A stretch of DNA of 64,000 nt from Pyropia yezoensis (Eukaryota; Rhodophyta; Bangiophyceae; Bangiales; Bangiaceae), in assembly GCA_009829735.1 (NCBI GenBank), contig CM020618.1, positions 35,874,894 to 35,938,893 of the forward strand, written 5' to 3'. Positions within the stretch are counted from its first letter, which is position 1, and each line of letters opens with the position of its first letter. Both the position numbers and the translations under genes were made by a program. This document shows, in pieces, positions 54,901-64,000 of this stretch. The notes beneath the pieces are model-generated. The model was not told where the DNA came from, ran no database searches, and saw only the letters and a list, made by a program, of their open reading frames with translations.

Positions 54901-55754
54901 CAGCGAGGGAGAGACCGTAACGGCGCCCCACCCCACCCCGACGGCGTCGACGTGCTCGTGGCAGCCGCCTGTTCGTGGGGGCGTCGGCGCTGCCGTGCGG
55001 CCAGGGCGGCATGTCGCTCTGCAGGGATCTCACTGAACGGCGCCCGCCGCGTTGAGCACCGAAACAGTGCCTGCGTCAGCTCATGGCATGCCAGGGACTC
55101 AAGGACCCCCCTAGCTAGAACTCTTTGAGACGGGGCGAGGCACGCCAGCGCGCGTCATCGCCACTGCAGGACCCCCGCTCCGTCCCCACACCCGCTCGTC
55201 GGCTCGTAGGCAAAAGCAACCGCAGATCATCATGATAAGACCACACCCATCAGACCCGCCTGAAGCCTGCTGGGAGCAGCCTCGCAACCCCTCCGTGCTC
55301 CCCCCCCCATCAGTCCAATTGCGTCTAATTTTAGCAACTGCGCCGGATCGATTAATTCTGCACATCAACAAGGCTCATCGCATCCTCGATCTGACTCATC
55401 TATGTAAATGTGAATCCGTGCCTGACGGGGCTAACGTCACCAGTGTCATCCGATGCGGCGACGCGGTTCCAGCCGGTTCCGGATGTTGTGAATGTTGCTG
55501 ACAGCAATGCCACGTAGGCTGCATATTAGCAATTTTGTGACGGCGCTCCATCGTTGGGATTTGATGGAAGGTGATGGGCCCATCGCACGGCTCCATCACA
55601 TTTCATCAGACCCGCTGGCATATGCCGGCCGCGCTGGTGAGTGACGCTGAATCCTCGCGCTGCGTTGTGTGCTTGTTTTGTGTTGTGTGTCTTGCTGTCC
55701 GTGTGGGGTGTGGAGTGCCGTGTGCGTGCGTGTGGCGAGCGGCTCCGCGCCTAA

Positions 55755-56212
55755 ATATTGTAGTTCTCCCAATTTTGACCCATGTGGACAAGAGCAAGAG
55801 CAAACTGTGTTTGACCAATGATATGACTCAGATGCTGACTCTCTGGCCAATGACTGCTCTTCATGAGGGTCCGTTGTTGTACGAACAGTGTGATCGGGGG
55901 TTCTCTCGGGATTTCTGACGACTTCGAGGGCAGAACAAGCACCGGCTGAGCGCTTCGGACTGTTCTTGACCGAGATGACCTGAGATAAAGGGCCAACCGG
56001 CGAGATCCGATGAAAAAACAAGAGTGTTTTGACCAACCAGCGTTCGTTGCGAGAGCAGTTGTGGCCATAGCCAATCATCAGGTTCTTCCGGCAGACGTGT
56101 TGCAGCACGCCATTGGTAAGCCCTCTCCTGCGAGCATGCGATTGGCCCTTGCTCTTGTACACTTGCTCTTGCTCTAGTCCCCATGGGACAAAATTCGGAA
56201 AACTGCAATATA
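55755..56212. mobile_element. inverted-repeat element, about 460 bp
   Basis: The left arm (55755-55802) reads ATATTGTAGTT, then CCAATTTTGACCCATG and AGAGCAAGAGCAA. The right arm (about 56165-56212), reverse-complemented, gives ATATTGCAGTT, GAATTTTGTCCCATG and AGAGCAAGAGCAA with few mismatches over about 48 bp. The interior has repeated CCAAT motifs (for example near 55817, 55850 and 56070) and no gene. The structure fits a MITE, but I could not identify a clean target duplication, so an alternative origin is possible. Confidence 0.6.
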
Positions 56213-56499
56213 CGCTCCCTCGCATCGAGTGGCGAGGACCGCTCCCGCATCTGGCGCCACATCGTGCGACACCATGCCGCGGGGCCACGCAGGGGAGGAG
56301 CAACAGAGGGAAAGGCAGGGTGGGATCCGACCCTTCCCCGTCCGACGCGACAATCCGACCCTTCAGAATGAATCCTATTGGCTGCAAACGATTTTGTCAG
56401 CACACCACAGCACCAATGACAAGCGTGTATCCTTAATCAACGTCGCTCGCAGAGTCGACCCGTGGCATGCTGGACACGCCCACAGCAGCGCCGCGTGTG

Positions 56500-58400
56500 C
56501 ATCACACCCCGTCCCCACCCCGCCGCTACGTCGGCGGCCGCCGCGCTCGGCACCGCCCCGCCCGCGCCCGCCGCTGCGCTCGCGCCCGCCATTGCCACAA
56601 CCACCGTCTCCCTGATCGTCTGGTCGCCAGCGCAGCTGGCGATCGCGTCGCGCCGCGCCGCCGTGCCCCTGCCCGCCGTTCCTGATCGCCTCCTCCGCGC
56701 CGTCGCTGGCCGTCGTTGAGCACAGGCGCTGCTGCCGCCCGCCGCCCCCGCCGGCCGCGGCGCCGCGGCGGGGTGCACCTACCCACCGGCGCTGCCGGTG
56801 GCCGCGCTACGCCGCCCCCACCCACGGCCACGCCGTCGCTGGCCGGCGCAGCGCACCGGCACGGCAGTCTGTCACGCTGCCGCGCCGCCGTCCCCGGCCG
56901 TCGCAGCGCCACCGCTGGCCGGCACTGCGGACCGGCGCTCCCGTCGCCAGCGACTCCCTTCGGCCCTCTCGCCGCCCCTAGCCGACCCTGTGCACAGACG
57001 CTGCGCACCGGCCCTGCCACCGCCTGCCGCCGCCGCCCGCGGCCGCGCCGTCGCAGGCCGGCGCTGCGCACCGGCTCTTTCGGCGGTCGCCCTGCGCCGC
57101 CCCCCCCCGTCGCCCTGCGCTGCCCCCGCCCGTCTCCCCCGCCCGCCGCCACGACGCGACTTGCCGGGACCGCGATTCGGCGCTTCCCGTGGTCCCCGTG
57201 CCGCGCCGCTGCCTACCGCCTCTTCTTGCCTGCTTCGCTGTGGATCGCGCTGCGGCGCTCCGCCTCCGCGCTAGCCGCCGCCCGCGTCCGCCGTCGCGCC
57301 GCTGCAGGGCGGCGCCGCGCACAAGCACAGCCTGCGGTCGCGCCGCTGTGCTGCCGCCCTCCGTTTGTCCCTGCGTGAGCCGCAGGAGATCGCGGCGTGG
57401 CACGCTGCCACGCTCGATCTGGCGGCCACTGCCGGCGGTCGCTCCCCCTGGCCGCTGGGCTCCAGCTCTTGTTGCCGGCGCCGCTGTTGGTTGCACCGCG
57501 CTGCGCCGCCACGCCGGTGCCCTCCGCGCCCGGCCACCGCCGCGCCGCTGCAGGGCGGCACCGCGCACTGGGGCTCCCGGCGGTAACAGGCGTCGCTGCA
57601 CCGCCGCTCACCGCTTCTCCCTGCGTGCGCCACTGGCAATCGCGCCGCGGCGCGCCGCCAAGCCCCATCTGGCCGCGGCTCCCGGCGGTCGCTCCTCCCG
57701 GCGGCTGGCCTCTGCTTGGGCTCGCCGACGATCAACAGGCTCCTGCCACGCGGAGCCGCGGCGCTGCTGGCCTCGGCATCTACGCGCAGGCCCTGCGCGC
57801 GGTCGTACGGCGGTGGCGCTGCCCACGGCTTCTGCTATTCCGCGCTGCTGGCCGCATCGCCGTGGTGCGCCGCGGGGTCCCGTGAAGCCGATCCCGCGCG
57901 CCGCCCCAGCCGGCCGTCTGGTCGCCGCGCCGCCGCACTCCCACCCTCCCCGCCGGGGCGGCGCAGCGCCGCCCACCGCGAGGGCGCGCAGCCTGTGCAG
58001 GTGGTTGCGGCGCCCCGGCGCCCCACGGGCGCCTTCCGACCACTTGCGCAGTACCACCGCTGCGGGCCGCGTTCGCTCGCCGGCGCAGCGGGCAGTGACG
58101 CTGCTTCCGCTCTGCACATCGGCCGCGATCACTGGCACAGCGAGTGCGCCCGGCGCGTCGCCCGCCGCGCACCTGCCCACCACTCCTGCTCGCAGCCGCG
58201 CCGCCGCTCACGGGCGCGGTGCGCCGGCACTGACATTGGTCACGCTATCCCGCCGCCGCCCGCCTCCCTTGCCAGGCACGGCGCCACGGGCTGCCGGCGC
58301 CGCGCATCGGTGCTTGCTGTGGTTACCCTGCCGCGCCACTGCCTGCCTCCGTCGCCCTCGTGGCTGCGTGGACGGTTGCGGCCCTGGCAGACACAGGTAG
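56500..58400. repeat. extreme-GC degenerate minisatellite island
   Basis: About 1.9 kb built from diverged repeats of phrases such as GCCGGCGCTGCGCACCGGC, CGCTGCAGGGCGGC and CGCGCCGCCGCC, at irregular spacing. Long frames exist in all six registers (for example plus 57189-58400, minus 56526-57152) simply because stops are rare at this GC; none has a domain. I regard it as non-coding repeat DNA. 56212-56460 between this and the inverted-repeat element holds nothing recognised. Confidence 0.6.
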
Positions 58401-58416
58401 GGGATCGGCTCATGTC

Positions 58417-59820
58417 ATGGACAACATACCATCTGTTGTCACTGCCGCGGGTCTGTACGGCTTCTCTTCCGGGCATGCCCTCGTGGCCCTTGCTCAGATC
58501 CTACAAGAGACCTGTCTGAAGATACAAGCGGCTACGATGGACAACACGGTACTACTTGCTGTGACTGTCTCCCGACCGGGGGTTCCGGGCGGGATGCTGT
58601 TGTACGGGTCGGGCTACGCCGATGGCACACCATTGGAGAGACCTTCCTTGGAGACAGAAGGGGCTCTGGCTGTCGGCATTGACAGCATCTGCTCCGCATT
58701 TTGCCGTCTACACGAGGAACGTCGCCAAGCTTCCCGGCATGGGGCTTCGAACCGCCGGGAAGCTGCAAGAACCGGCGGTGATACAGGCAGCACTGATGCG
58801 GCTGCCCCCCCGGCATCGGCTGGCGCTGCAGGTACTGCCGCGGGCACCGTCTACGGAGGCACCGTGGCCGATGGCGCAGAGCAAGCCGGGGCTGCGAGGG
58901 GATGCGCAGAGCTTGGCGGAGGGGGTAGTGAGGACGAGGAGGCCTGGGTCGACTCAATTCTGGACGAGGACCCTCGAAAGGGTGGCCGGTTAGGCAATAG
59001 CGGCAACGCTGGCTTACCGCAGTCTCTGGCATTTTCTCCACCGGTATCGAAACCGGATGGTACCGACCGGACGCCTTCTGTTGCGGATGGCGGGCCTGCT
59101 GGACCGGCCGCCGCGTCGGCGGGAGCTGGGGATGGCGGTAATGCGGCACTTCCATCTGAAGTGGACGCCGCCGCTGCGGCGTCATCATCATTTGGTGGCC
59201 CGCCATCGGCGCCTGCGTCGGCTTGTGAATCGCCCTCGGGTGGCGAATTCGCAGGTGCTCGTGCTGCGGGTCGCACAGCTGGGAGCTCTCCATCGACGGC
59301 AACGGAGGCGGTGGGGCAGACGCAGGATTACGAGCTATCTGATGACTTCCTTCTGCCTGGATTAACTGTTGCGCCTGCGCGAACCTTGCGTCCCTCCGGC
59401 CGCGGTCGGTCTCGAGTGCCTGCCCCCGCCGCTGTTTCCCTGGACGAGATGATTCCTGACGCGCTGGTTCAAGAGACCGAAGGTGAGCTGAGGATGAGGC
59501 ACCGCGACAACTCGTTCCGGAACCGGCTGCTGGAGTTTGTCGGTCTCTATAAGTTCGTTGTCGACACGCTGGTGAAGCGGAAGAAGCCCGACGCGGCGGC
59601 GCGCGTGAAGGTCGACCACCACTACTACCAGTTGACTCCCGAGGTGGCGCGGGGCGCAACTGTGCGCTTTAAGATTCGCGGCGGCGACGTGTGCTTTGTA
59701 TCGCCCATGTTCAAAAGCACGAAGTTCATGACGAACGACGAGTACCTGTCTGTGGCAGTATTGACCCCCGGGTACGGGGGCAACACGTGCCATGCAAGGG
59801 GCGGCAGGCCACTAGCCTGA
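58417..59820 (+). CDS. hypothetical protein with conserved-looking C-terminal domain
   Basis: 467 residues from ATG 58417 (MDNIPSVVTAAGLYGFSSGH). The N-terminal 110 residues look globular (LVALAQILQETCLKIQAATM, GGMLLYGSGYADGTPLERPS). Residues about 130-330 are Gly/Ala/Ser/Pro-rich and disordered. The last 120 residues again look globular and basic: DEMIPDALVQETEGELRMRH, FRNRLLEFVGLYKFVVDTLV, then HHYYQLTPEVARGATVRFKI and DVCFVSPMFKSTKFMTNDEY. No family recognised. Its place about 500 bp upstream of a retrotransposon gag could mean an old element-borne gene. Equally it may be a host gene with missed exons; a GTAGGG donor-like site lies near 58396. Confidence 0.5.
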   Translation: MDNIPSVVTAAGLYGFSSGHALVALAQILQETCLKIQAATMDNTVLLAVTVSRPGVPGGMLLYGSGYADGTPLERPSLETEGALAVGIDSICSAFCRLHEERRQASRHGASNRREAARTGGDTGSTDAAAPPASAGAAGTAAGTVYGGTVADGAEQAGAARGCAELGGGGSEDEEAWVDSILDEDPRKGGRLGNSGNAGLPQSLAFSPPVSKPDGTDRTPSVADGGPAGPAAASAGAGDGGNAALPSEVDAAAAASSSFGGPPSAPASACESPSGGEFAGARAAGRTAGSSPSTATEAVGQTQDYELSDDFLLPGLTVAPARTLRPSGRGRSRVPAPAAVSLDEMIPDALVQETEGELRMRHRDNSFRNRLLEFVGLYKFVVDTLVKRKKPDAAARVKVDHHYYQLTPEVARGATVRFKIRGGDVCFVSPMFKSTKFMTNDEYLSVAVLTPGYGGNTCHARGGRPLA

Positions 59821-60338
59821 TCCGTTCCTCCCCCTGCATTTGGGTCCGTATTCCCTAAGTTTGGGATAGTTAGCTTAGTAGTAAATCCAACTTGGATTTG
59901 AGGGTTTTCTGCATTTATCGTCTTGAATTTTCGTGTGGCCCGGTGGGCAGGTGCTGGGGTGGGAGATTCTGAGTGGCGAGATTCTGAGGGGACCCTGGGG
60001 GGATAAGGGGAGGGACAGCGGGGCTTGGCCCTGCGTCCCCGTCCCGACCAAGAAACTGTTGGACCACACACCATCCTCTTGTTTGTCAGTGAAGGGTTTG
60101 CCCCACAACAGGGACAGAGTGTGTGCGACTTGCACTTCTTCCGGTTCCCCCGACACGGGAGGCAGCCCTTGTACACCGCCCCAACTTGGGTGTCGTGTGT
60201 GCAAGTGGTTTTTGCCACATTTGGTGGAGCAGCAGGGGACAGAGGTAAACTTTACCTCCGGGTGCACCCGGGAGTAGGGGGCCCTCTGTCTCAGAGGAAC
60301 GGTGGACTTGGACCGTGTCATACGTATCGTCAGCCAAC
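59821..60338. other. leader and probable 5' LTR of the Ty3/gypsy element
   Basis: Non-coding sequence upstream of gag. At 60218-60221 the sequence reads CA-TT followed by TGGTGGAGCAGCAGGGGAC (60222-60240). That is how an LTR end plus a tRNA primer-binding site commonly looks, but without the 3' LTR (outside the window) the boundary cannot be proved. The LTR start is not determined. A minus-strand Cys-rich frame overlaps it. Confidence 0.35.
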
Positions 60339-62285
60339 ATGGCTAGTTCGGACCCCCCGTCGTCCGGGGAGTACACGGGTGACGCACGTACTTCAGTGCC
60401 TTTGAATACTTGTGAGACACAGGTGGGTTTACCTGGGGTCGCAGAGGGACTAATGGTCCCTCAAGCCAGCAGGACTGGAAGTGCGGGCGGGCAACAGGCC
60501 ACCCCGACTCAGTCGGGAGTTCACTCGGGTGACACTTCTGATGTGGGTGGGCCGAAGTCTGGCCACCGTGTGGTATACTCAACGGGAACGTCCCAAGGGG
60601 TGAGGACTGTCCCCGCGGGTTCCACTCGGGTTGGAGCCAACTTTGGCTTGGAGCCGTCGCCAACTAGGCTTTCGGAGGACGGCGGACCTCCGTTGGTCGG
60701 CGATGGGCTTGCGCCCATGCCCCCGGTTGAGACCCCTGAGGAACGTGGTTACCCCTCAGGTGGACTCCCGGAGGCGGACCGAGACTCAACCGGAGTCGTC
60801 AATCCACTCCTCGCGGAAACTGTCCGTCGGGAGGCGACCAATGTGTTGCGGCAGACTTTGCCGGACCTGGTGGTCACGATGACGAATACTATTCTGAATC
60901 AGATTGTGGCGAGTTTGCCAGATGGCCGTAATGTCCAGACCGGATCGGGGCTTTCGAGCCCGCAGGCGCAGGGGGAATCCCCCCTCACGCCTATCTCGGG
61001 TCGCCCCAAACAGGGGGCGACACCTGTGACTCCCAACGAGGGAGCCACACCATACTCGGTGGGGCATACGCCCTTCATGGGGGAGTTTCCCCCGGAAACG
61101 CCGGAGGCTACACCAAGCGCGCCGCGCCAGACTATGGGCACTGAGGGTCAACTTACCCCAGTGCCCCAGCGGCTGTTCCCTCAACGTGAGGTGCCGCCCA
61201 AGGTCCAGGTAACCAACCCGGTCGACCAGAGGATCTTTGATTGTGAGACCTACGCCCTCCACAACAAGTCGGTGGCGTATGGTCCTGACCAGGCCCGAGC
61301 CATGGGCCGTGCCAAGAAGAATGCACTTCACTCTTTTGGCCACAAAGCGGAGTGGGATGGAACTCCCCCCCTCCGTGTCTTTGAGTTCTTACGTCGTTTC
61401 ACAAAAGCCTGTGACGACAATGCCATAAGTGAAGGCATGGCTTTTTACATGCTACAGGAGTTTACGAAGGGAGACCTGCGGACAGAACTTATGTCCGTCA
61501 TGCCCAGCTCCTCAAGTGGAGGCGCTGGGGAGGTGACGTCCTATTTGGAGCTCGTCAACTGGTTGTTGAGGGCCATGGTTGATGAAGCGGCGCTGGCTTC
61601 TCAAGTCGAGGAGTTTACGCAAGCCCATCAGGAAGAGGCGGAGGACGAGTTGTCCTTTGCGGAGCGAGTCCGTAAGCTCAACAATCTTTGTGGGTTTCTT
61701 CATCCACAAGCTGTGGTGAAGAGTCGGTTTGTGGAGAGACTCCATTGGTCAGTCCGGATGGAGACCCGGGAGCATAACACTGCCCGAGCGACCCTGGCCG
61801 AGTTGGCTAGGTTCGCCTACCGCAGAGGCGAGGCCTACCGCAAGTTGCGGGAGGAACAACGCCGGGAGCGTCAAGCCGAGTTGGCCGAGGAGCGGGAGGA
61901 GGCGCGCCGAGCCAGAGAGTTGAGAGAGGCACGCCGAATCCGCAAAGAGAGGGTGGTAGCTGCCGTGGGAACTTCCCAGGGTACCTCTTCGTCTTCCCCA
62001 GTCGGGAAGACCCCTCCCGGAACAGACAATCGGTGTTGGAACTGCAACTCCGATGGACACTGGGCATATGATTGCCCCAAGTTGAGTAAACGCATCCAAC
62101 AACTTGTTAGGAATGCGAGTAAGAAGTCGGCTACGAACGAAGTACGTTCACGCCGCGAGGATGGGTTTCGACCGGTCGTCGCGGTCGCCACACCCTCGGC
62201 GGAGGAGGCGGACACGTCGTCCTCGGACTCGTCGTCTTCCTCCCCGCCCTCAGATTCGGACGCCAAGTCGGCGGGAAACGAATGA
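60339..62285 (+). CDS. Ty3/gypsy Gag
   Basis: 648 residues from ATG 60339 (acATGg). The N-terminal 280 residues are Pro/Thr/Gly/Ser-rich. The capsid-like middle (from about residue 300) has DCETYALHNKSVAYGPDQAR, HKAEWDGTPPLRVFEFLRRF and the retrotransposon-gag style FAERVRKLNNLCGFLHPQAV. A charged Arg/Glu coiled segment follows (QRRERQAELAEEREEARRAR). The nucleocapsid zinc knuckle is CWNCNSDGHWAYDC, C-x2-C-x4-H-x4-C, at about residues 565-580. The C-terminus is a Ser/Asp tail. Gag forms the virus-like particle and packages element RNA. The TGA stop overlaps the pol start codon as ATGA, a stop-start arrangement and not a readthrough or a long overlap. Confidence 0.92.
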   Translation: MASSDPPSSGEYTGDARTSVPLNTCETQVGLPGVAEGLMVPQASRTGSAGGQQATPTQSGVHSGDTSDVGGPKSGHRVVYSTGTSQGVRTVPAGSTRVGANFGLEPSPTRLSEDGGPPLVGDGLAPMPPVETPEERGYPSGGLPEADRDSTGVVNPLLAETVRREATNVLRQTLPDLVVTMTNTILNQIVASLPDGRNVQTGSGLSSPQAQGESPLTPISGRPKQGATPVTPNEGATPYSVGHTPFMGEFPPETPEATPSAPRQTMGTEGQLTPVPQRLFPQREVPPKVQVTNPVDQRIFDCETYALHNKSVAYGPDQARAMGRAKKNALHSFGHKAEWDGTPPLRVFEFLRRFTKACDDNAISEGMAFYMLQEFTKGDLRTELMSVMPSSSSGGAGEVTSYLELVNWLLRAMVDEAALASQVEEFTQAHQEEAEDELSFAERVRKLNNLCGFLHPQAVVKSRFVERLHWSVRMETREHNTARATLAELARFAYRRGEAYRKLREEQRRERQAELAEEREEARRARELREARRIRKERVVAAVGTSQGTSSSSPVGKTPPGTDNRCWNCNSDGHWAYDCPKLSKRIQQLVRNASKKSATNEVRSRREDGFRPVVAVATPSAEEADTSSSDSSSSSPPSDSDAKSAGNE

Positions 62286-64000
62286 CCGTTGGAGCTGGCC
62301 GTCCGAAGCTCACAACGGCATCCTCGGCCAAGTGGGCCAAGAGGACGAACCAACCGTGCCGGATACTGCGGCGACCTAAGGGAGTCCGCCCACCTCGGGT
62401 AGGACTCCCCAAGAACGTAAACCCACGTCGGGTCATCGCGGTGCTGACGGGTGAGAACTTCCAGGTGGCTGGACGGGTGCAACTTGCCCCCGGCCGCGCC
62501 TGTTGTGCCCGTATCGTACTTGATACCGGGTCAGGAGCCTCCTTGATACGCAAGTCGCTATTACCAAAGGAGGTGAAGCTCCAACGCTGGAGGTCCAAAG
62601 CTGACCATATGATTGACATCAATGGTGGGGTACTTCCCATCGTTGGTGCCGTGACCCTACCAACTAGGTTGGGGACCCATGAGGTCGACGTGACCTATGG
62701 TGTAGTTGAGAATATATCGGTACCCCTGCTTCTGGGTACCCCTTATGTTGTTACACAAGTGCCTTTGATTTGTGGCCCTGAGTACTGGGTCAAGTTGATG
62801 AATGGGGAGACTATCCCCATCCTTGGTAAGGGAAAGTCTGTGGCTCCTGTGACAGTCTCACAGTCGAAGCCTGTTTGCTCTGTGAGGGAAGGGTTTACTG
62901 CTACCCTGCGTTTAGCCCGTAAAGTCACGTTGCCCCCCAACTCGGTGGCGCACGTTGATGTTGTAACTGATTATACGGGGAACGGGTTGGTGCACCCTCA
63001 CCCCCGTCTTGCTCGCAAGCACCAAGTGCATGTCGCCCTTGGCACGATGGACTCCAAAGCCGGAGTCCCGTGGAGGATCCAGGTGATGAACCTGAGCTCG
63101 TCGCCCCAGTACTTCAAGTCGGGAGCCAAGTTCGGCTATATCGACCAACACGAGGGACCGGTAGTAGCGGTCACCCTCAACGCGGGCGCAAGTAGCGACC
63201 CGAAGTCCGGAAAGGAGAAGCATCAAGCCAAGTCGGCCGCCTCTCCTCGGCCCCATATGAACATGGAGGGTGTCCCACCCAGGTTGAGGGTTCAAGGTGA
63301 ACGCCTCTTGGACCAATATCACAAGTTGTGGGATGGCCAATTGGGGCTCATGAGAGCCACCCAACACCGGATCGAGTTGAAGCCCGGTGCACCCCCTATA
63401 CGCCAACAACCGTATAGGGGAGGACCCCGTTCAAGGGCCCTCGTTAAGGAGCAAGTTGCTCGCATGGGGGCCCTCGATGTGATCGAGGCCAGCAACGCCG
63501 AGTGGGCGAGTCCGGTGGTTATCGTCCCCAAAGTTGATGGGACCCCCCGGTTCTGTATCGACTACCGTAAGCTCAACGAGAGCACGGTGAAGGACAGCTA
63601 TCCCCTACCTAGGATGGACGACTGTCTGGACTCTCTGGGGGAGGCGAACGTGTTCTCTACCCTGGACTGTAACGCGGGGTACTGGCAAATTCCCATTGCC
63701 CCGGAAGACAGGCATAAAACTACCTTTACCTGTCACTGTGGTACCTATCAGTGCAAGCGTCTACCGTTTGGCCTGTGTAACGCGCCGGCAACTTTCCAGC
63801 GCGCTATGGACATGATTCTGGCCGGAGTACGGTGGCAGATCTGTCTCGTGTACCTAGACGATATCATTGTGTTCTCCCGAAGTCTGGAGGAACACATTGG
63901 CCATCTTGGCCAGGTGTTCAAGCTACTTGCTGACGCCGGTGTGTCACCGAAGGCGAGTAAGTGCCACCTCTTCACTCAAGAGGTGGAATACTTGGGACAT
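62282..64000 (+). CDS. Ty3/gypsy Pol (protease and reverse transcriptase, partial)
   Basis: Open from ATG 62282 to the window edge (573 codons, no stop). The start codon overlaps the gag stop. The aspartic protease has RIVLDTGSGASLIRKSLLP near residue 75 and the flap-end VPLLLGTPYVV. After a linker, RT shows HRIELKPGAPPIRQQPYR, WASPVVIVPKVDGTPRFCID, YRKLNESTVKDSYPLP, FSTLDCNAGYWQIPI and RLPFGLCNAPATFQRAMD. The catalytic YLDD is at residues 524-527, then SRSLEEHIGHLGQVF. The fragment ends at VEYLGH, in the thumb. An Asp in LDCNAGYW and the YLDD pair give the metal-binding triad. RNase H and integrase are beyond the window. The lack of stops suggests a functional copy. Confidence 0.93.
   Translation, partial: MTVGAGRPKLTTASSAKWAKRTNQPCRILRRPKGVRPPRVGLPKNVNPRRVIAVLTGENFQVAGRVQLAPGRACCARIVLDTGSGASLIRKSLLPKEVKLQRWRSKADHMIDINGGVLPIVGAVTLPTRLGTHEVDVTYGVVENISVPLLLGTPYVVTQVPLICGPEYWVKLMNGETIPILGKGKSVAPVTVSQSKPVCSVREGFTATLRLARKVTLPPNSVAHVDVVTDYTGNGLVHPHPRLARKHQVHVALGTMDSKAGVPWRIQVMNLSSSPQYFKSGAKFGYIDQHEGPVVAVTLNAGASSDPKSGKEKHQAKSAASPRPHMNMEGVPPRLRVQGERLLDQYHKLWDGQLGLMRATQHRIELKPGAPPIRQQPYRGGPRSRALVKEQVARMGALDVIEASNAEWASPVVIVPKVDGTPRFCIDYRKLNESTVKDSYPLPRMDDCLDSLGEANVFSTLDCNAGYWQIPIAPEDRHKTTFTCHCGTYQCKRLPFGLCNAPATFQRAMDMILAGVRWQICLVYLDDIIVFSRSLEEHIGHLGQVFKLLADAGVSPKASKCHLFTQEVEYLGH

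Larger units (their letters stand above)
60222..64000 (+). mobile_element. Ty3/gypsy LTR retrotransposon, 3' part cut by window end
   Basis: Gag with a CCHC zinc knuckle is followed by pol with an aspartic protease and then a reverse transcriptase of Ty3/gypsy type. RNase H, integrase and the 3' LTR must lie beyond 64000. The order protease-RT and the RT motifs (RFCIDYRKLN, YPLPRMDD, RLPFGLCNAPATFQ, YLDD) place it in Ty3/gypsy and not Ty1/copia. Both frames are intact in this window, which suggests recent activity. The left boundary given is the candidate primer-binding site. Confidence 0.85.

Noticed and set aside
55560-55615. Imperfect palindrome GATGG...CCATC as a terminator or element end
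   Set aside because: Arms mismatch repeatedly and no flanking duplication or second copy was found.
57189-58400. 403-codon plus frame in the GC island
   Set aside because: Frames of similar size exist in several registers of the same DNA; the DNA itself is a degenerate repeat.
59821-60219. Exact 5' LTR coordinates
   Set aside because: The 3' LTR is outside the window, so no pairwise comparison is possible; only a candidate end and primer site are reported.

Overview
This is nuclear DNA from a GC-rich eukaryote. Several genes carry clear spliceosomal introns with GT-AG borders. The identifiable genes are eukaryotic housekeeping genes: MCM6, an ARL1-type GTPase, an RBBP4/MSI1-type WD40 protein, ribosomal protein eS19, dolichol-phosphate mannosyltransferase, UTP6, and AP-1 gamma adaptin. 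A branched-chain aminotransferase and a thioredoxin have Ala/Arg/Ser-rich N-termini that look like plastid transit peptides. Very high GC, few short introns, long poly-Gly/poly-Ala/poly-Pro runs inside conserved proteins and a GIY-YIG-like protein resembling the N-terminal domain of plastid glutaredoxin S16 together suggest a photosynthetic eukaryote. A bangiophyte red alga of the Porphyra/Pyropia kind is my best guess. That is inference from composition and gene style, not a match to a reference.

Layout. 0-9.4 kb is mobile-element territory. It starts with one hypothetical secreted protein and a 286-bp MITE. Next comes a decayed, unclassified DDE-like transposon on the minus strand, split by a complete-length Tc1/mariner element whose transposase has two in-frame stops, and then a 119-bp mariner-type MITE. 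9.5-18 kb holds a GIY-YIG-like protein, a large low-complexity protein of unknown function and a two-exon fucosyltransferase-like glycosyltransferase. 20.8-34.9 kb is a compact housekeeping block: MCM6 (-), ARL1 (+), RBBP4/MSI1 (-), thioredoxin (+), eS19 (-), DPM1 (+). Neighbours there are often divergent. 35-42.3 kb has an unusual AT-hook/zinc-finger/primase-like protein, a second and larger copy of the MITE family, and a secreted LPMO-like protein with a very basic coiled tail. 43.8-51.7 kb has UTP6 (+), BCAT (-) and AP1G (+). 52.8-60 kb is gene-poor. It contains a duplicated cysteine-rich secreted protein, degenerate minisatellite fields, an inverted-repeat element and an unrecognised protein. 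The window ends inside a Ty3/gypsy LTR retrotransposon whose gag and pol overlap as ATGA.

Most genes act independently (replication licensing, translation, ribosome assembly, Golgi/endosome trafficking, glycosylation). The most distinctive content is in three places. One is the AT-hook/CHC2-like/primase-like protein. The second is the set of secreted proteins (LPMO-like and duplicated Cys-rich). The third is the mobile-element layer, including a MITE family with CACGCC termini and 4-bp target duplications present twice in the window. I recognised no tRNA, rRNA or CRISPR by eye, though a covariance-model scan was not possible.
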